A stretch of 51,302 bases of DNA from an uncultured Bacteroidales bacterium. Lineage in GTDB: Bacteria > Bacteroidota > Bacteroidia > Bacteroidales > UBA932. The stretch spans positions 1-51,302 of the forward strand of contig CAMVMG010000014.1 of NCBI GenBank assembly GCA_947168525.1. The letters run 5' to 3'. Under the pieces are notes generated by a model, which was not told where the DNA came from, searched no databases, and saw nothing but the letters and a program-made list of their open reading frames with translations. Shown here piece by piece: positions 34,914-42,223 of the stretch (within the stretch, counting starts at the first letter, position 1; each line of letters opens with the position of its first letter). The position numbers and the translations under genes were made by a program.

Positions 34914-34943
34914 CAAATATAGAAAGAATTTACTGTTTTACAA
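34914..34943 (-). promoter_or_regulatory. Promoter of the ABC exporter/5'-nucleotidase operon
   Basis: Minus strand TTG (34941-34943), 19 bases, TATATTTG (34914-34921), 20 bases before the ATPase ATG. Confidence 0.75.
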
Positions 34944-34953
34944 TAAAAATTTA

Positions 34954-35994
34954 TCAAGAATTTAAGATTTTGCTGATAAGTTCCGTCAGCAGGGCCGACG
35001 GGGAGGCCTCTCCGGCGTCTCCGCCCTTTCCTTTGTAATCGTATTCCGACAGCAGCGAGATAATCCGCTGGCAGCGCACAAGCGGGTAATTTCTGACGGC
35101 GGTATCGTACTCCTTGAGAAAATAGGGGTTTACACCGAGTAGTTTGGCCGCCTCTCCGGGGGCCGGCCGCCCCTTGGCGAGCAACGCATGGTATTTCAGG
35201 ATGCGGTAGAAATGGGTGAACAGCGGCGCCACGGCCATGGGCAGGGCAAAACGGGGCGCATCGCCGATATGGGCGGCAATCTTGAGGGCGCGGGCGTTTT
35301 CCCGGTAGCTGAGGCACTTGGTGAGTTCGAAAATACTGAACTGCCGGCTGACGCCCACATTTTTCTCGATATCCTCTATGGAGACCTCCCGGGTGCCTTC
35401 CGGCAGGTTCTTGAGCATCTTCTCCGTTTCTACGGCGATTTTCCCCAGGTCCGTGCCCACGGATTCCGACAGCAGCGCGGCCGCCTCCGGATGGATCCGG
35501 AGCCCACGGCCCTCGTAATACTGCTGGATCCACTGGGCCATCTCGTAGTCCCTCAGGGGGAGGGATTCCACGATGACACCGCTCTTGAGGACGCTCTTGT
35601 ACAAGGCCTTCCTTTTGTCGGCCGATGCTCCGCGCATCAGAATGACCAGCACGGTGCTTTCCAGGGGCTGTTGACAATAGACGGACAGCTCTTCCAGGCC
35701 CTTCATCTGCTGGGCCTCTTTCACCACCACCAGCTGGCGGTCTGCCATCATGGGGTACCGGCGGGCGGCCGTGATGACCGATTCCGGAGTGACATCGGCC
35801 CCGTAGCAGATGGTTTCGTTGAAATCCTTTTCCCAGTCCTGCAGGCAGTTCTCAACGATGGCATCGCAGACCAGGTCCGGGTAATAGGGTTCCTCGCCCA
35901 TCAGCAGATAAACAGACTTGAAGATGCCGCTACGGACATCTTCAAGTATGCTGCGGACCTGTCTGTCGGTCTCTATATAGGACTTACCTGCCAC
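34954..35994 (-). CDS. holA: DNA polymerase III delta subunit
   Basis: Clamp-loader subunit that opens the beta clamp, 346 residues. It starts at GTG 35994, whose G pairs with the last base of the HPF stop (1-base overlap). Family features: VYLLMGEEPYYPDLVCDAI near the N-terminus, RQLVVVKEAQQMKGLEELSVY, the lid segment GRGLRIHPEAAALLSESVGTDLGKIAVETEKML, and the C-terminal collar helices (APLFTHFYRILKYHALL; ...LSEYDYKGKG). Housekeeping. Confidence 0.9.
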   Translation of the reverse strand: MAGKSYIETDRQVRSILEDVRSGIFKSVYLLMGEEPYYPDLVCDAIVENCLQDWEKDFNETICYGADVTPESVITAARRYPMMADRQLVVVKEAQQMKGLEELSVYCQQPLESTVLVILMRGASADKRKALYKSVLKSGVIVESLPLRDYEMAQWIQQYYEGRGLRIHPEAAALLSESVGTDLGKIAVETEKMLKNLPEGTREVSIEDIEKNVGVSRQFSIFELTKCLSYRENARALKIAAHIGDAPRFALPMAVAPLFTHFYRILKYHALLAKGRPAPGEAAKLLGVNPYFLKEYDTAVRNYPLVRCQRIISLLSEYDYKGKGGDAGEASPSALLTELISKILNS

Positions 35995-36284
35995 TATTTG
36001 GCAAATTTCTTCTCCTTGGCACGGACGATTCTCTCTTTCAGGGCATCGGTGGCGTCCGTGACGGCCTCTTCGAAGGTGCGTGCCTGCCGCTCAATAATCA
36101 GATCCTCCCCGGGGAAACGGGTCTGAAGCTTCACGCACTTGTTGTCTGCGTCCGGAAGCAGCGACAGCGTGACATCGATATCACCCAGGTTGTCGAAGAA
36201 CTTCTCTACCTTACCTACTTTCTTCTCGATGAAATCCAGCAGTTTTTCGTCTGCATCGAATTTAAGGGACTTGACGTTAATCAT
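35994..36284 (-). CDS. hpf: Ribosome hibernation-promoting factor, short form
   Basis: A 96-residue RaiA/HPF protein (MINVKSLKFDADEKLLDFIEKKVGKVEKFFDNLGDIDVTLSLLPDADNKCVKLQTRFPGEDLIIERQARTFEEAVTDATDALKERI in order, residues 1-86), with a basic C-terminal tail. It sits in the ribosome's decoding channel in slow growth. I chose ATG 36284, because the further open frame to 36386 only reads back through the recombinase gene. It overlaps the recombinase by 8 bases and holA by 1, consistent with the Xer-HPF gene order seen in other Bacteroidales. Confidence 0.9.
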   Translation of the reverse strand: MINVKSLKFDADEKLLDFIEKKVGKVEKFFDNLGDIDVTLSLLPDADNKCVKLQTRFPGEDLIIERQARTFEEAVTDATDALKERIVRAKEKKFAK

Positions 36285-37284
36285 GACTGTCTGTGTTTTT
36301 TGCCCTTGGATGGGCGTTAATGTATTGTGCCTTGAGCCGTTCGATGGTGTTGTGGGTATAGACCTCCGTTGCGGCGAGGCTCTCATGGCCCAGCATCTGC
36401 TTGATGGCGTTCAGGTCTGCTCCCTTGTCCAGCAAGGCCGTTGCGAGGGAGTGCCTGAGCACATGGGGGGATTTCCTCCCGGTGATGCCTTCCCGGTCCT
36501 TGAGTTCCGCCTTCACCGCCCTGTCTACGTATTCCGGATACAGAGGACGCCCTTTTTCCGTGACAAGGAGCGGTGCTGCGGAAGGTCTGGGGCCACCACT
36601 GACCGAACTAGCTGCTTGTAAATATAAGGATATTTCCCGACTTAGCGAAATAATCAGAGGAATTTCCCGCATTTTGTCTCCCTTTCCCCGCACCCGGAGG
36701 GTCTCCCGCGAGAAATCCACGCTTCCCACCTGGAGCGAGATGAGCTCTGAGCGGCGGATACCCGTGGCGTAGAGCAGGGAGATGATCAGCCGCCTGAGGC
36801 GCCTGGTGTACAGTTGCATGGCCGTTTTGTCCCCGGGACCCAGCTGCAGCAACAGCTGGAGCGTGTCTTCCCCGGCATCGGCCCGGGTGTCTTCCAGATA
36901 GGCTTCCAGGGCCCGATCCGTATAATAGTCCGGAAGCCGCTTTTCCATCTTGGGACGCTTGACGCTCCGGACCGGATTGGACTGCAGCGTACCGCTCTTC
37001 ATCAGGAAGTTACAGAAACCGCTGAGTGCGCTCATCGAAAGATGTACCGTCCTGGCTTTTTGGCCTTTATCGCTCAGAAAAGCCTCGTACTCCCGCAGCC
37101 GGGAAGGGATGAGATGGCCGGTCAGGCCGGCCATGACAGTGTTCCCGTCCCTACCGTCGCCCCCGACCTGATCGGGGGTCTCCGCCCATTCGGCAAAGTC
37201 TTCCAGAGCCTTCCGGTACAGGGCCTGGGTCCGGGGCGAATACCGCCGGACATCCCTGAGATAGGCTATGTAGGCATCGATCAT
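36277..37284 (-). CDS. XerC/D-type tyrosine recombinase with internal REP insertion
   Basis: A 335-residue tyrosine recombinase. The core-binding domain is residues 1-100 and the catalytic domain begins about 115. Catalytic residues are all present: Arg177 (TGIRRSEL), Lys201 (RGKGDKMREIPL), His274/Arg277 (HVLRHSLATALL), His300 (MLGHESL) and Tyr309 (ATEVYTH). Chromosome-dimer resolution is the likely role, given the housekeeping setting. Residues 36-57 are the translation of two palindromes (37114-37178), a non-native insertion in the N-terminal domain that keeps the frame. Overlaps cca by ATGA and HPF by 8 bases. Confidence 0.85.
   Translation of the reverse strand: MIDAYIAYLRDVRRYSPRTQALYRKALEDFAEWAETPDQVGGDGRDGNTVMAGLTGHLIPSRLREYEAFLSDKGQKARTVHLSMSALSGFCNFLMKSGTLQSNPVRSVKRPKMEKRLPDYYTDRALEAYLEDTRADAGEDTLQLLLQLGPGDKTAMQLYTRRLRRLIISLLYATGIRRSELISLQVGSVDFSRETLRVRGKGDKMREIPLIISLSREISLYLQAASSVSGGPRPSAAPLLVTEKGRPLYPEYVDRAVKAELKDREGITGRKSPHVLRHSLATALLDKGADLNAIKQMLGHESLAATEVYTHNTIERLKAQYINAHPRAKNTDSHD
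37114..37178. repeat. Third REP-like family: inverted palindrome pair inside the Xer gene
   Basis: Palindrome A is ATGGCCGG-TCAGG-CCGGCCAT (37114-37134, 8-bp arms). Palindrome B is CCCCCGA-CCTGA-TCGGGGG (37160-37178, 7-bp arms). Their 5-base loops are reverse complements of each other, so the two units are in opposed orientation, as in a REPIN, 25 bases apart. Such GTC-linked CCTGA-loop palindromes recall repeats I have seen across Bacteroidota genomes. This family is unlike families 1 and 2. Confidence 0.7.
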
Positions 37285-38801
37285 GGATTCTGGGGTACCA
37301 GGCCGAAGAGTTCTTCCGCCTTTTTACGCATGTAAGTATCGGCCGCCCCGAACTCGTACGGGATTTCCCCGTCCAGGATGGCGTTTTTCACCATCTCTTT
37401 CAGCTGGCCGATGGTGTTGCAGGGTTCGATGCCGAACAGTTGCATCACATAGTCTCCGGAAATGGGGTTTTTCCAGTTGCGGAGGTAATCCTTGGCCTCG
37501 ACCTGGGCCATTTTCTCCTTTACCAGCTCGAAGTTTTTCCGCAGGCGGGCCACCTTTGCCGGGTTCTTGGAGGTGATGTCGGCATTGCACAGGATCATGA
37601 GGTCTTCGATGTCGTTTCCGGCGTCGAAGAGCAGGCGGCGGACGGCGCTGTCCGTTACCTCGTCATCTACCAGGGCGATGGGCCTTAGATGCAGGCTCAC
37701 CAGTTTCTGGACGTATTTCATCTTCTCGTTGAGGGGCATCTTGAGGCGGTCGAAGATTTTGGGGACCAGCCGCGCACCCGTGACCTCGTGCCCGTGGAAG
37801 GTCCAGCCCTGTCCCGGGACATAGCGCTTGCTGACGGGCTTTCCCACGTCGTGCATCAGCGCCGCCCAGCGCAGCCACAGGTTCGGGGCTGTCCGGGGAG
37901 TGGGGTTGCCGTCCGGGTCATAGTCATGGAGCCGGCCTTCCGCGATGGCCTCGCGTTCAAAGACCATCACATTCTCCAGCACCTGGAGCGTATGGGTAAA
38001 GTTTTCCTTATGTCCCTTCCCGTCAACTGTTTCCACCCCTTTCAGGCGGCTCAGTTCCGGTAGGAACTGCGACAGGATACCCGTATCTTCCATAAGTTGG
38101 AAGGCCATGGCCGGGTGCTGGGACAGGAGCATTTTGTTCAGCTCTTCCACAATGCGTTCCCGGGAGAGTATCTGCATCCTTTCCGCCATGGTGCGCATGG
38201 CCGAGAGGCTCTCCGGGACAACGGTGAAAGCATGATCGTCCGTGCTCAGCTGGGCGGCAAAGCGGATGGCCCGGAGCATACGGAGTGGATCGTCGCTATA
38301 GGTCTGTTCCGGATCCAGCGGGGTGCGGATGATTCCAGCCGCCAGGTCCCGGATGCCGCCAAAGGGATCTACCAGGGCGCCGAAATCCGCTTCCTGCAGG
38401 GAGAAGGCCATCGCATTGATGGTGAAATCTCTTCTCAGCTGGTCCTCTTCCAGGGTGCCGTCCTCCACGATGGGCTTCCGGGAATCCCGGTTATAGGATT
38501 CTTTCCGGGCACCCACGAACTCCACCTCGATGCCGTGATACTTCAGCATGGCCGTGCCGAAGTTCCGGAACACGCTCACCCGGGCATGGCACCGGTCCGC
38601 GACAGCCTCTGCCAGTGCGATACCGGCATGTTCCAGCCCCGGCCTGCTTTCCACCACAATGTCGATGTCCTTGTTGGGCCGACCCAGGAAACAGTCGCGC
38701 ACATAGCCCCCGATCACGAAGGCCCGCACGCCCAACTCCCGGGCGGTGTCTCCCACCAGCTTGAACACCGGATGCTCCAGATATCCTTCCGTTATTGTCA
38801 T
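37281..38801 (-). CDS. cca: CCA tRNA nucleotidyltransferase with HD domain
   Basis: Adds or repairs the tRNA 3' CCA end, 506 residues. Nucleotidyltransferase head: FVIGGYVRDCFLGRPNKDIDIVV (Gly31-Gly32; metal-binding Asp45 and Asp47), then RRDFTINAMAFSL, DPLRMLRAIRFAAQ and ERIVEELNKML. The C-terminal half has an HD phosphohydrolase domain (NLWLRWAALMHDVGKP). It could alternatively be a poly(A) polymerase-like enzyme, but the presence of RRDFT and the HD part favours Cca. Linked by ATGA to the recombinase downstream and 1 base after the HsdR-N gene. Confidence 0.9.
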   Translation of the reverse strand: MTITEGYLEHPVFKLVGDTARELGVRAFVIGGYVRDCFLGRPNKDIDIVVESRPGLEHAGIALAEAVADRCHARVSVFRNFGTAMLKYHGIEVEFVGARKESYNRDSRKPIVEDGTLEEDQLRRDFTINAMAFSLQEADFGALVDPFGGIRDLAAGIIRTPLDPEQTYSDDPLRMLRAIRFAAQLSTDDHAFTVVPESLSAMRTMAERMQILSRERIVEELNKMLLSQHPAMAFQLMEDTGILSQFLPELSRLKGVETVDGKGHKENFTHTLQVLENVMVFEREAIAEGRLHDYDPDGNPTPRTAPNLWLRWAALMHDVGKPVSKRYVPGQGWTFHGHEVTGARLVPKIFDRLKMPLNEKMKYVQKLVSLHLRPIALVDDEVTDSAVRRLLFDAGNDIEDLMILCNADITSKNPAKVARLRKNFELVKEKMAQVEAKDYLRNWKNPISGDYVMQLFGIEPCNTIGQLKEMVKNAILDGEIPYEFGAADTYMRKKAEELFGLVPQNP

Positions 38802-38802
38802 C

Positions 38803-39234
38803 TTACTTCCTGTCTGTCATATCATCACCGGCCAGGCCGACCATCTCTTCCCAAAGCGGCGCCTTCTGCATAAAAGCCCATCCGCCGCCAGAACGTTCGA
38901 AGATAAAAGTCTTTCCGCCGTTAGTGATGACTATGTATTTCACGTCCAACTCATTATTGTATCTCAGCGCCTGATCCACCACCTCCTGGTCCAGCGTCAC
39001 TTCCGGGCGCTTGCACTCCACCACCATGACCGGTTTTGCGCTGCGGTCATAGACTATAATGTCGGCCCGGTACTCCTTGGCACCGTGCCTGAGGGCCACT
39101 TCACTCCCCATCATATGCTCCGGAACGCCCATTCCCTCGTGAAGGACGGAAATGAACCACTGGCGCACCTGCTCCTCAGGAGTGTTGCGTACACTTTTCT
39201 TCCGAAGCGGATCCCATATGTAGTCGCTTACCAC
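38803..39234 (-). CDS. HsdR N-terminal-like (HSDR_N_2) nuclease-fold protein
   Basis: A 143-residue single-domain protein with the PD-(D/E)xK core: E45, then YRADIIVYD (D58) and VVECK (E73-x-K75), all present. It resembles only the N-terminal nuclease domain of type I restriction subunit HsdR; no helicase or methylase is near, so it is not a restriction system. A homologue of this size is common next to holA or cca in Bacteroides, which suggests a conserved role in DNA or tRNA metabolism, still undefined. It starts at GTG 39234, just 4 bases after a perfect promoter; no downstream start would keep the domain. Confidence 0.82.
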   Translation of the reverse strand: MVSDYIWDPLRKKSVRNTPEEQVRQWFISVLHEGMGVPEHMMGSEVALRHGAKEYRADIIVYDRSAKPVMVVECKRPEVTLDQEVVDQALRYNNELDVKYIVITNGGKTFIFERSGGGWAFMQKAPLWEEMVGLAGDDMTDRK

Positions 39235-39238
39235 GGTT

Positions 39239-39270
39239 CAAATTTACCCTTTTTCCCCCGCTTTTGCAAA
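39239..39270 (-). promoter_or_regulatory. Consensus promoter abutting the HsdR-N start codon
   Basis: Minus strand TTTG (39267-39270), exactly 20 bases, TAAATTTG (39239-39246). The GTG start follows after 4 bases, about where transcription should begin, so the mRNA may lack a 5' leader. Confidence 0.8.
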
Positions 39271-39323
39271 TACCCCCACCTGCAACTTGTCCCGCGCCCT
39301 CTCTCCCCTATCCTTTCCGGCCT

Positions 39324-39429
39324 CTAAAGCACACTTTCGCCCTCTCAGTGCGTAATACGTGCTTTAGCCCTGTCTCCACCCTATGTCTAAAGCACACTTC
39401 GCTCATAGAATGGCAAAAGTGTGCTTTAG
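39324..39429. repeat. REPIN-like repeat family 2, copy 1
   Basis: Two hairpins of CTAAAGCAC...GTGCTTTAG type (39324-39367 and 39387-39429) separated by 19 bases; hairpin starts are 63 bp apart. The second has 13-bp arms. It is inverted relative to copy 2 (40666-40772): the same internal loops and spacer appear as reverse complements. Directly downstream of the TPR-LuxR gene stop. Confidence 0.85.
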
Positions 39430-39444
39430 AATGGTAAGTATTAT

Positions 39445-40641
39445 CTACAGCAAACCCTGCTCCCGGGCTTTGGAAATCACCTCGACCGTATTCCTGGCTT
39501 CAAAACGGTCCAGGAGCCGGCGCCGGTACCATTTGATGGTGGGGAGGGACAGGTAAAGCCTGTCTGCAATCTGGGGACTGGTAAGGCCTTGGGCCAGCAG
39601 GGGCAGGATTTCCCTTTCCCTGTCCGTGAGCCGGCCGTCGTCCCCCACAACAACCCGGATTGATTTCAAAGCCTGGTCTATGACCTCATCGGCCGCAGCC
39701 TTTTCTTTGCAGAGCCGGCGGGTACGCAGCATGTAAACGATGATGGTGACAAGAAGCAGAATGATGACGATACCGCCGGCAACCATACTGACGAGATGCC
39801 GTTTCTGGGCCTTCAGCACCTGGCCGATAAGGTCCAATGCGGAGATACGGTGAAGCCATTCCTGGTCTTCATGCCGGATGTAGTATTCATCGGCATCCTG
39901 CAGGAATCGGAGCGCCTTACCGGTCTTGCCCTGTTCCAGATATACAGCCCCCAGCCCTGCCAAGGCCTCGGCAATCTGCAGGGAATCGGCAGCCTCCCGA
40001 CCGAATTGCAGTGCCTTTTCATAGCACTGTTCCGCATCTTTCAGTCTGCCTTTTTCCAGCCAGGTCTCACCCAGATTGTGATATAACACGGAACTGCTCT
40101 CCTTCCAGCCGTACTTCTCAAAGATTTCCCCTGCCTTGCCATACTGTTCCAAGGCCTTGGGAAGGGAGTCCATCTCATTGTAAAGATTGCCCAGAGATCC
40201 GTACAGCTGGGAACGGGCATCATCAATATTAATCTGTTCATATCGGCCCTGCATCCTCTCGATGACGGTCTGGGCGGTACTGTAGTAGAAGAAAGCACTG
40301 TCGTACTGTTTCCAGCCATAATGATACTGACCTATGACCCGGTTTGCATCAAACTGCCTCCAAAGCCAATCCTTGGCGGTGCCCAGTTCCAGCAGTTTCC
40401 GGGCAAAAAATATCCCCCGGTCAGGATTAAAACTCATATAGCCCCACATCAGACCGGTATATGCTTCGGCAAGGGCTGTGCAATCTTCATCTCCGGAAAC
40501 GGCAATCCTTTCCGGGGTCCATCCCACGACGGCCCGTTCGAGGGAATCTAAATCATATCCCCGGTGATCTGTGTATTGGGCCCGGGACAACGGAACTCCC
40601 AGGAAGCAGACGGCCAAGCAGGTGAAAAGTGTTTTTTTCAT
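39445..40641 (-). CDS. TPR-LuxR membrane regulator
   Basis: A 398-residue protein: signal peptide (MKKTLFTCLAVCFLGVPLSRAQ), a region of TPR-like helical pairs (about 125-265, e.g. YGSLGNLYNEMDSLPKALEQYGKAGEIF, YHNLGETWLEKGRLKDAEQCYEKALQF, LAGLGAVYLEQGKTGKALRFL), one membrane helix (LVSMVAGGIVIILLLVTIIVYML, about 285-307) and a C-terminal LuxR-type HTH (LTDREREILPLLAQGLTSPQIADRLYLSLPTIKWYRRRLLDRF). This outside-sensor/inside-HTH build is common in Bacteroidetes. It may sense a periplasmic signal and activate target genes directly from the membrane. The gene stands alone, with inverted copies of repeat family 2 on both sides. Confidence 0.8.
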   Translation of the reverse strand: MKKTLFTCLAVCFLGVPLSRAQYTDHRGYDLDSLERAVVGWTPERIAVSGDEDCTALAEAYTGLMWGYMSFNPDRGIFFARKLLELGTAKDWLWRQFDANRVIGQYHYGWKQYDSAFFYYSTAQTVIERMQGRYEQINIDDARSQLYGSLGNLYNEMDSLPKALEQYGKAGEIFEKYGWKESSSVLYHNLGETWLEKGRLKDAEQCYEKALQFGREAADSLQIAEALAGLGAVYLEQGKTGKALRFLQDADEYYIRHEDQEWLHRISALDLIGQVLKAQKRHLVSMVAGGIVIILLLVTIIVYMLRTRRLCKEKAAADEVIDQALKSIRVVVGDDGRLTDREREILPLLAQGLTSPQIADRLYLSLPTIKWYRRRLLDRFEARNTVEVISKAREQGLL

Positions 40642-40655
40642 AATACGAAGATACG

Positions 40656-40663
40656 CAAAAATA
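40656..40663 (-). promoter_or_regulatory. -7 box of the TPR-LuxR gene
   Basis: TATTTTTG on the minus strand, 14 bases before the ATG. The expected -33 region lies inside repeat copy 2 and has no TTTG, so the insertion may have replaced or altered the promoter. Confidence 0.5.
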
Positions 40664-40665
40664 GT

Positions 40666-40772
40666 CTAAAGCACACTTTCGCCATTCTGTGAGCCGAAGT
40701 GTGCTTTAGGCATAGGTTGGAGATAGGGCTAAAGCACGTATTAAGTTCTGGGAGGCCGAAAGTGTGCTTTAG
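40666..40772. repeat. REPIN-like repeat family 2, copy 2
   Basis: Hairpins 40666-40709 (13-bp arms) and 40729-40772 (9-bp arms) with a 19-base spacer; starts are 63 bp apart. Same orientation as copy 3 and inverted relative to copy 1. It occupies the gap between the lipoprotein gene and the TPR-LuxR gene and overlaps the promoter region of the latter. Confidence 0.85.
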
Positions 40773-40791
40773 AATGAAGGGAAGGCTAATC

Positions 40792-41433
40792 CTATTCGGC
40801 CCAGGAGACATCCAGGCTCTTGTCAAAAGCACGGTCGGGAATGCCCACTTTGATACTCTCGCATTCAGTCATCACTTCATCATAATACTTAGTCTGGAGT
40901 GTGAATCCGTTCCAGACGGCAAATTCTCCTTTGGCATTCTTTTTTCCCAGCCTACCATAAATGGCCAGAGGGGTGTTCCCGTTGTAGGCTCCACTGTAAA
41001 CATCGCAGACCTTCCCGCAGACAGTGACGGTCCCGGTCTTTGAATAACCATTCTTGCACAGCAGTTCACTGTTGTCGGCAATGTAATTGCCAAAGAAACT
41101 GTTGATGGTCTGCTCTGAACGGAATCTTTCGGAAACCCAGCCTTCATCACCGAAATACATATCGTCACGCCTCTCGTTTCCAGAACCGGGAACATAGATA
41201 TAGACAGTATGGCCGCTGCCGTTTATACAGTCCATCCGCAGGGAATTCCCTTTCTGGGTATAGATATAGGTTTCACCTTCAATTGTCATTTTAAAGGCGA
41301 AGCCCTTCTCTACCATCTCCTTTGGGGAATCGGCCATCTGGTCATCGGCCTTCTTCGACTGGGGGGTGTTTCCGCACGCAGTTCCTGCGGAAAACGTAAC
41401 AATGCACAAAAGTGCGAGTACTGACTTTTTCAT
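40792..41433 (-). CDS. Hypothetical lipoprotein
   Basis: A 213-residue protein I cannot place in a family. It has a lipoprotein signal (MKKSVLALLCIVTFSAGTACGN; Cys20 the likely lipidation site), an acidic linker, then a beta-rich domain (FAFKMTIEGETYIYTQKGNSLRMDC..., VYIYVPGSGN). The central part has a run of five cysteines that could form disulphides or bind metal (MDC, LLC, TVC, KVC; also TECES near the end). It is 22 bases after the small LuxR gene and probably co-transcribed with it, so it may be that regulator's partner or target. Confidence 0.6.
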   Translation of the reverse strand: MKKSVLALLCIVTFSAGTACGNTPQSKKADDQMADSPKEMVEKGFAFKMTIEGETYIYTQKGNSLRMDCINGSGHTVYIYVPGSGNERRDDMYFGDEGWVSERFRSEQTINSFFGNYIADNSELLCKNGYSKTGTVTVCGKVCDVYSGAYNGNTPLAIYGRLGKKNAKGEFAVWNGFTLQTKYYDEVMTECESIKVGIPDRAFDKSLDVSWAE

Positions 41434-41455
41434 ATTTTCTTGTCTTTAATGTATG

Positions 41456-41683
41456 TCAAACCAGATGCTGCTCAATGGCAACCCGGATCAGCTGAGCGGT
41501 ACTGGCTACATTGAATTTCTCTTTCAATTTCTTCCGGTACCATTTGATTGTCGGGATAGCCAGCCCCAACGATTCGGCCATTTCCGGACTGGTTTTTCCA
41601 TCGGCAATCATCCTTATTATCTGATGTTCTTTCCGGGAAATCCGGATTATATTCTCATCTTCTTCAATGACCATACTTTCCAC
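41456..41683 (-). CDS. Small LuxR-type HTH protein
   Basis: A 75-residue protein consisting almost only of a LuxR/GerE HTH (ISRKEHQIIRMIADGKTSPEMAESLGLAIPTIKWYRKKLKEKF). The recognition helix PTIKWYR and the flanking K/R-x2-L-x-x-K/R-F are nearly identical to those of the TPR-LuxR protein 800 bases away, so the two could bind similar sites. It has no sensor domain, so it may act as a simple repressor, a partner, or a broken remnant of a longer regulator. The start may be GTG 41683 or ATG 41674. Heads a two-gene unit with the lipoprotein. Confidence 0.72.
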   Translation of the reverse strand: MESMVIEEDENIIRISRKEHQIIRMIADGKTSPEMAESLGLAIPTIKWYRKKLKEKFNVASTAQLIRVAIEQHLV

Positions 41684-41869
41684 GTATTGAATGCATTACA
41701 AAGGTCGTTACTATTAGGGAGAAAAACACCATCCCAAAGAATAGTTTCCTTTATCCGAACGGATAGAAATATGCGGTTTTCTCGTTTTCACTGATGTATT
41801 TTCTCATTTCCGGAATCAAATTATGACATTTCCTGCCTGTTGCCAATTACGACTTCACGCCCGGATTAT

Positions 41870-42039
41870 CTAAAGCACACTTTCGCTATTCTGTGGGCAA
41901 AAGTGTGCTTTAGGCATAGGGCGGAGAGAGGTCTGAAGCACGTTATAAGTCCTGGAAGGCCAATAGTGTGCTTTAGGTGCAGAATCAATATGAGCGTAAA
42001 GTATGATTGGGACCTTAAAGAACCAAAAGTGTGCTTCAA
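41870..42039. repeat. REPIN-like repeat family 2, copy 3 (upstream of RAYT-2)
   Basis: Hairpins at 41870-41913 (14-bp arms) and 41933-41976, 19-base spacer, 63-bp period. A decayed third unit at 41996-42039 keeps the period exactly: it begins GTAAAG and ends AAAAGTGTGCTTCA, with the middle lost. Confidence 0.82.
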
Positions 42040-42164
42040 ACTACAGGAAAACAGTGCGTAATTCTTGTGATATGGCTTGTTATGAAAAGTTTTTTAATGT
42101 ATTTTTCTTTACATGCTGATATAAAAAACACGTCTACACATGTATGAAATGGGCTTTTTTCAAA

Positions 42165-42194
42165 TTATCCGTGTTTTTTTGCGAACACGGATAA
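42165..42194. repeat. Perfect hairpin before RAYT-2
   Basis: TTATCCGTGTT (42165-42175) pairs with AACACGGATAA (42184-42194); the loop is TTTTTGCG. It ends 29 bases before the RAYT-2 ATG. It may be an attenuator, an operator or a cleavage site; it does not match repeat families 1-3. Confidence 0.65.
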
Positions 42195-42223
42195 GTATGG
42201 GGACCTTTGCTTAAAAAACAGTT

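Larger units (their letters stand above)
41684..42223. other. AT-rich non-coding stretch with repeat copy 3 and a hairpin
   Basis: No gene is seen between the small LuxR gene and RAYT-2. It contains repeat family 2 copy 3 (41870-42039). After 42060 it is strongly AT-rich with T- and A-runs, unlike the GC-rich genome, and carries a perfect hairpin at 42165-42194. It probably holds the RAYT-2 promoter, though only a weak GACCTTTG is seen near 42203, and a similar CAAAGGTC box reads the other way at 41699. Confidence 0.5.

Noticed and set aside
38803..39234. Type I restriction system
   Set aside because: Only a 143-residue HsdR-N-like domain is present, with no HsdM, HsdS or helicase, in a housekeeping operon.
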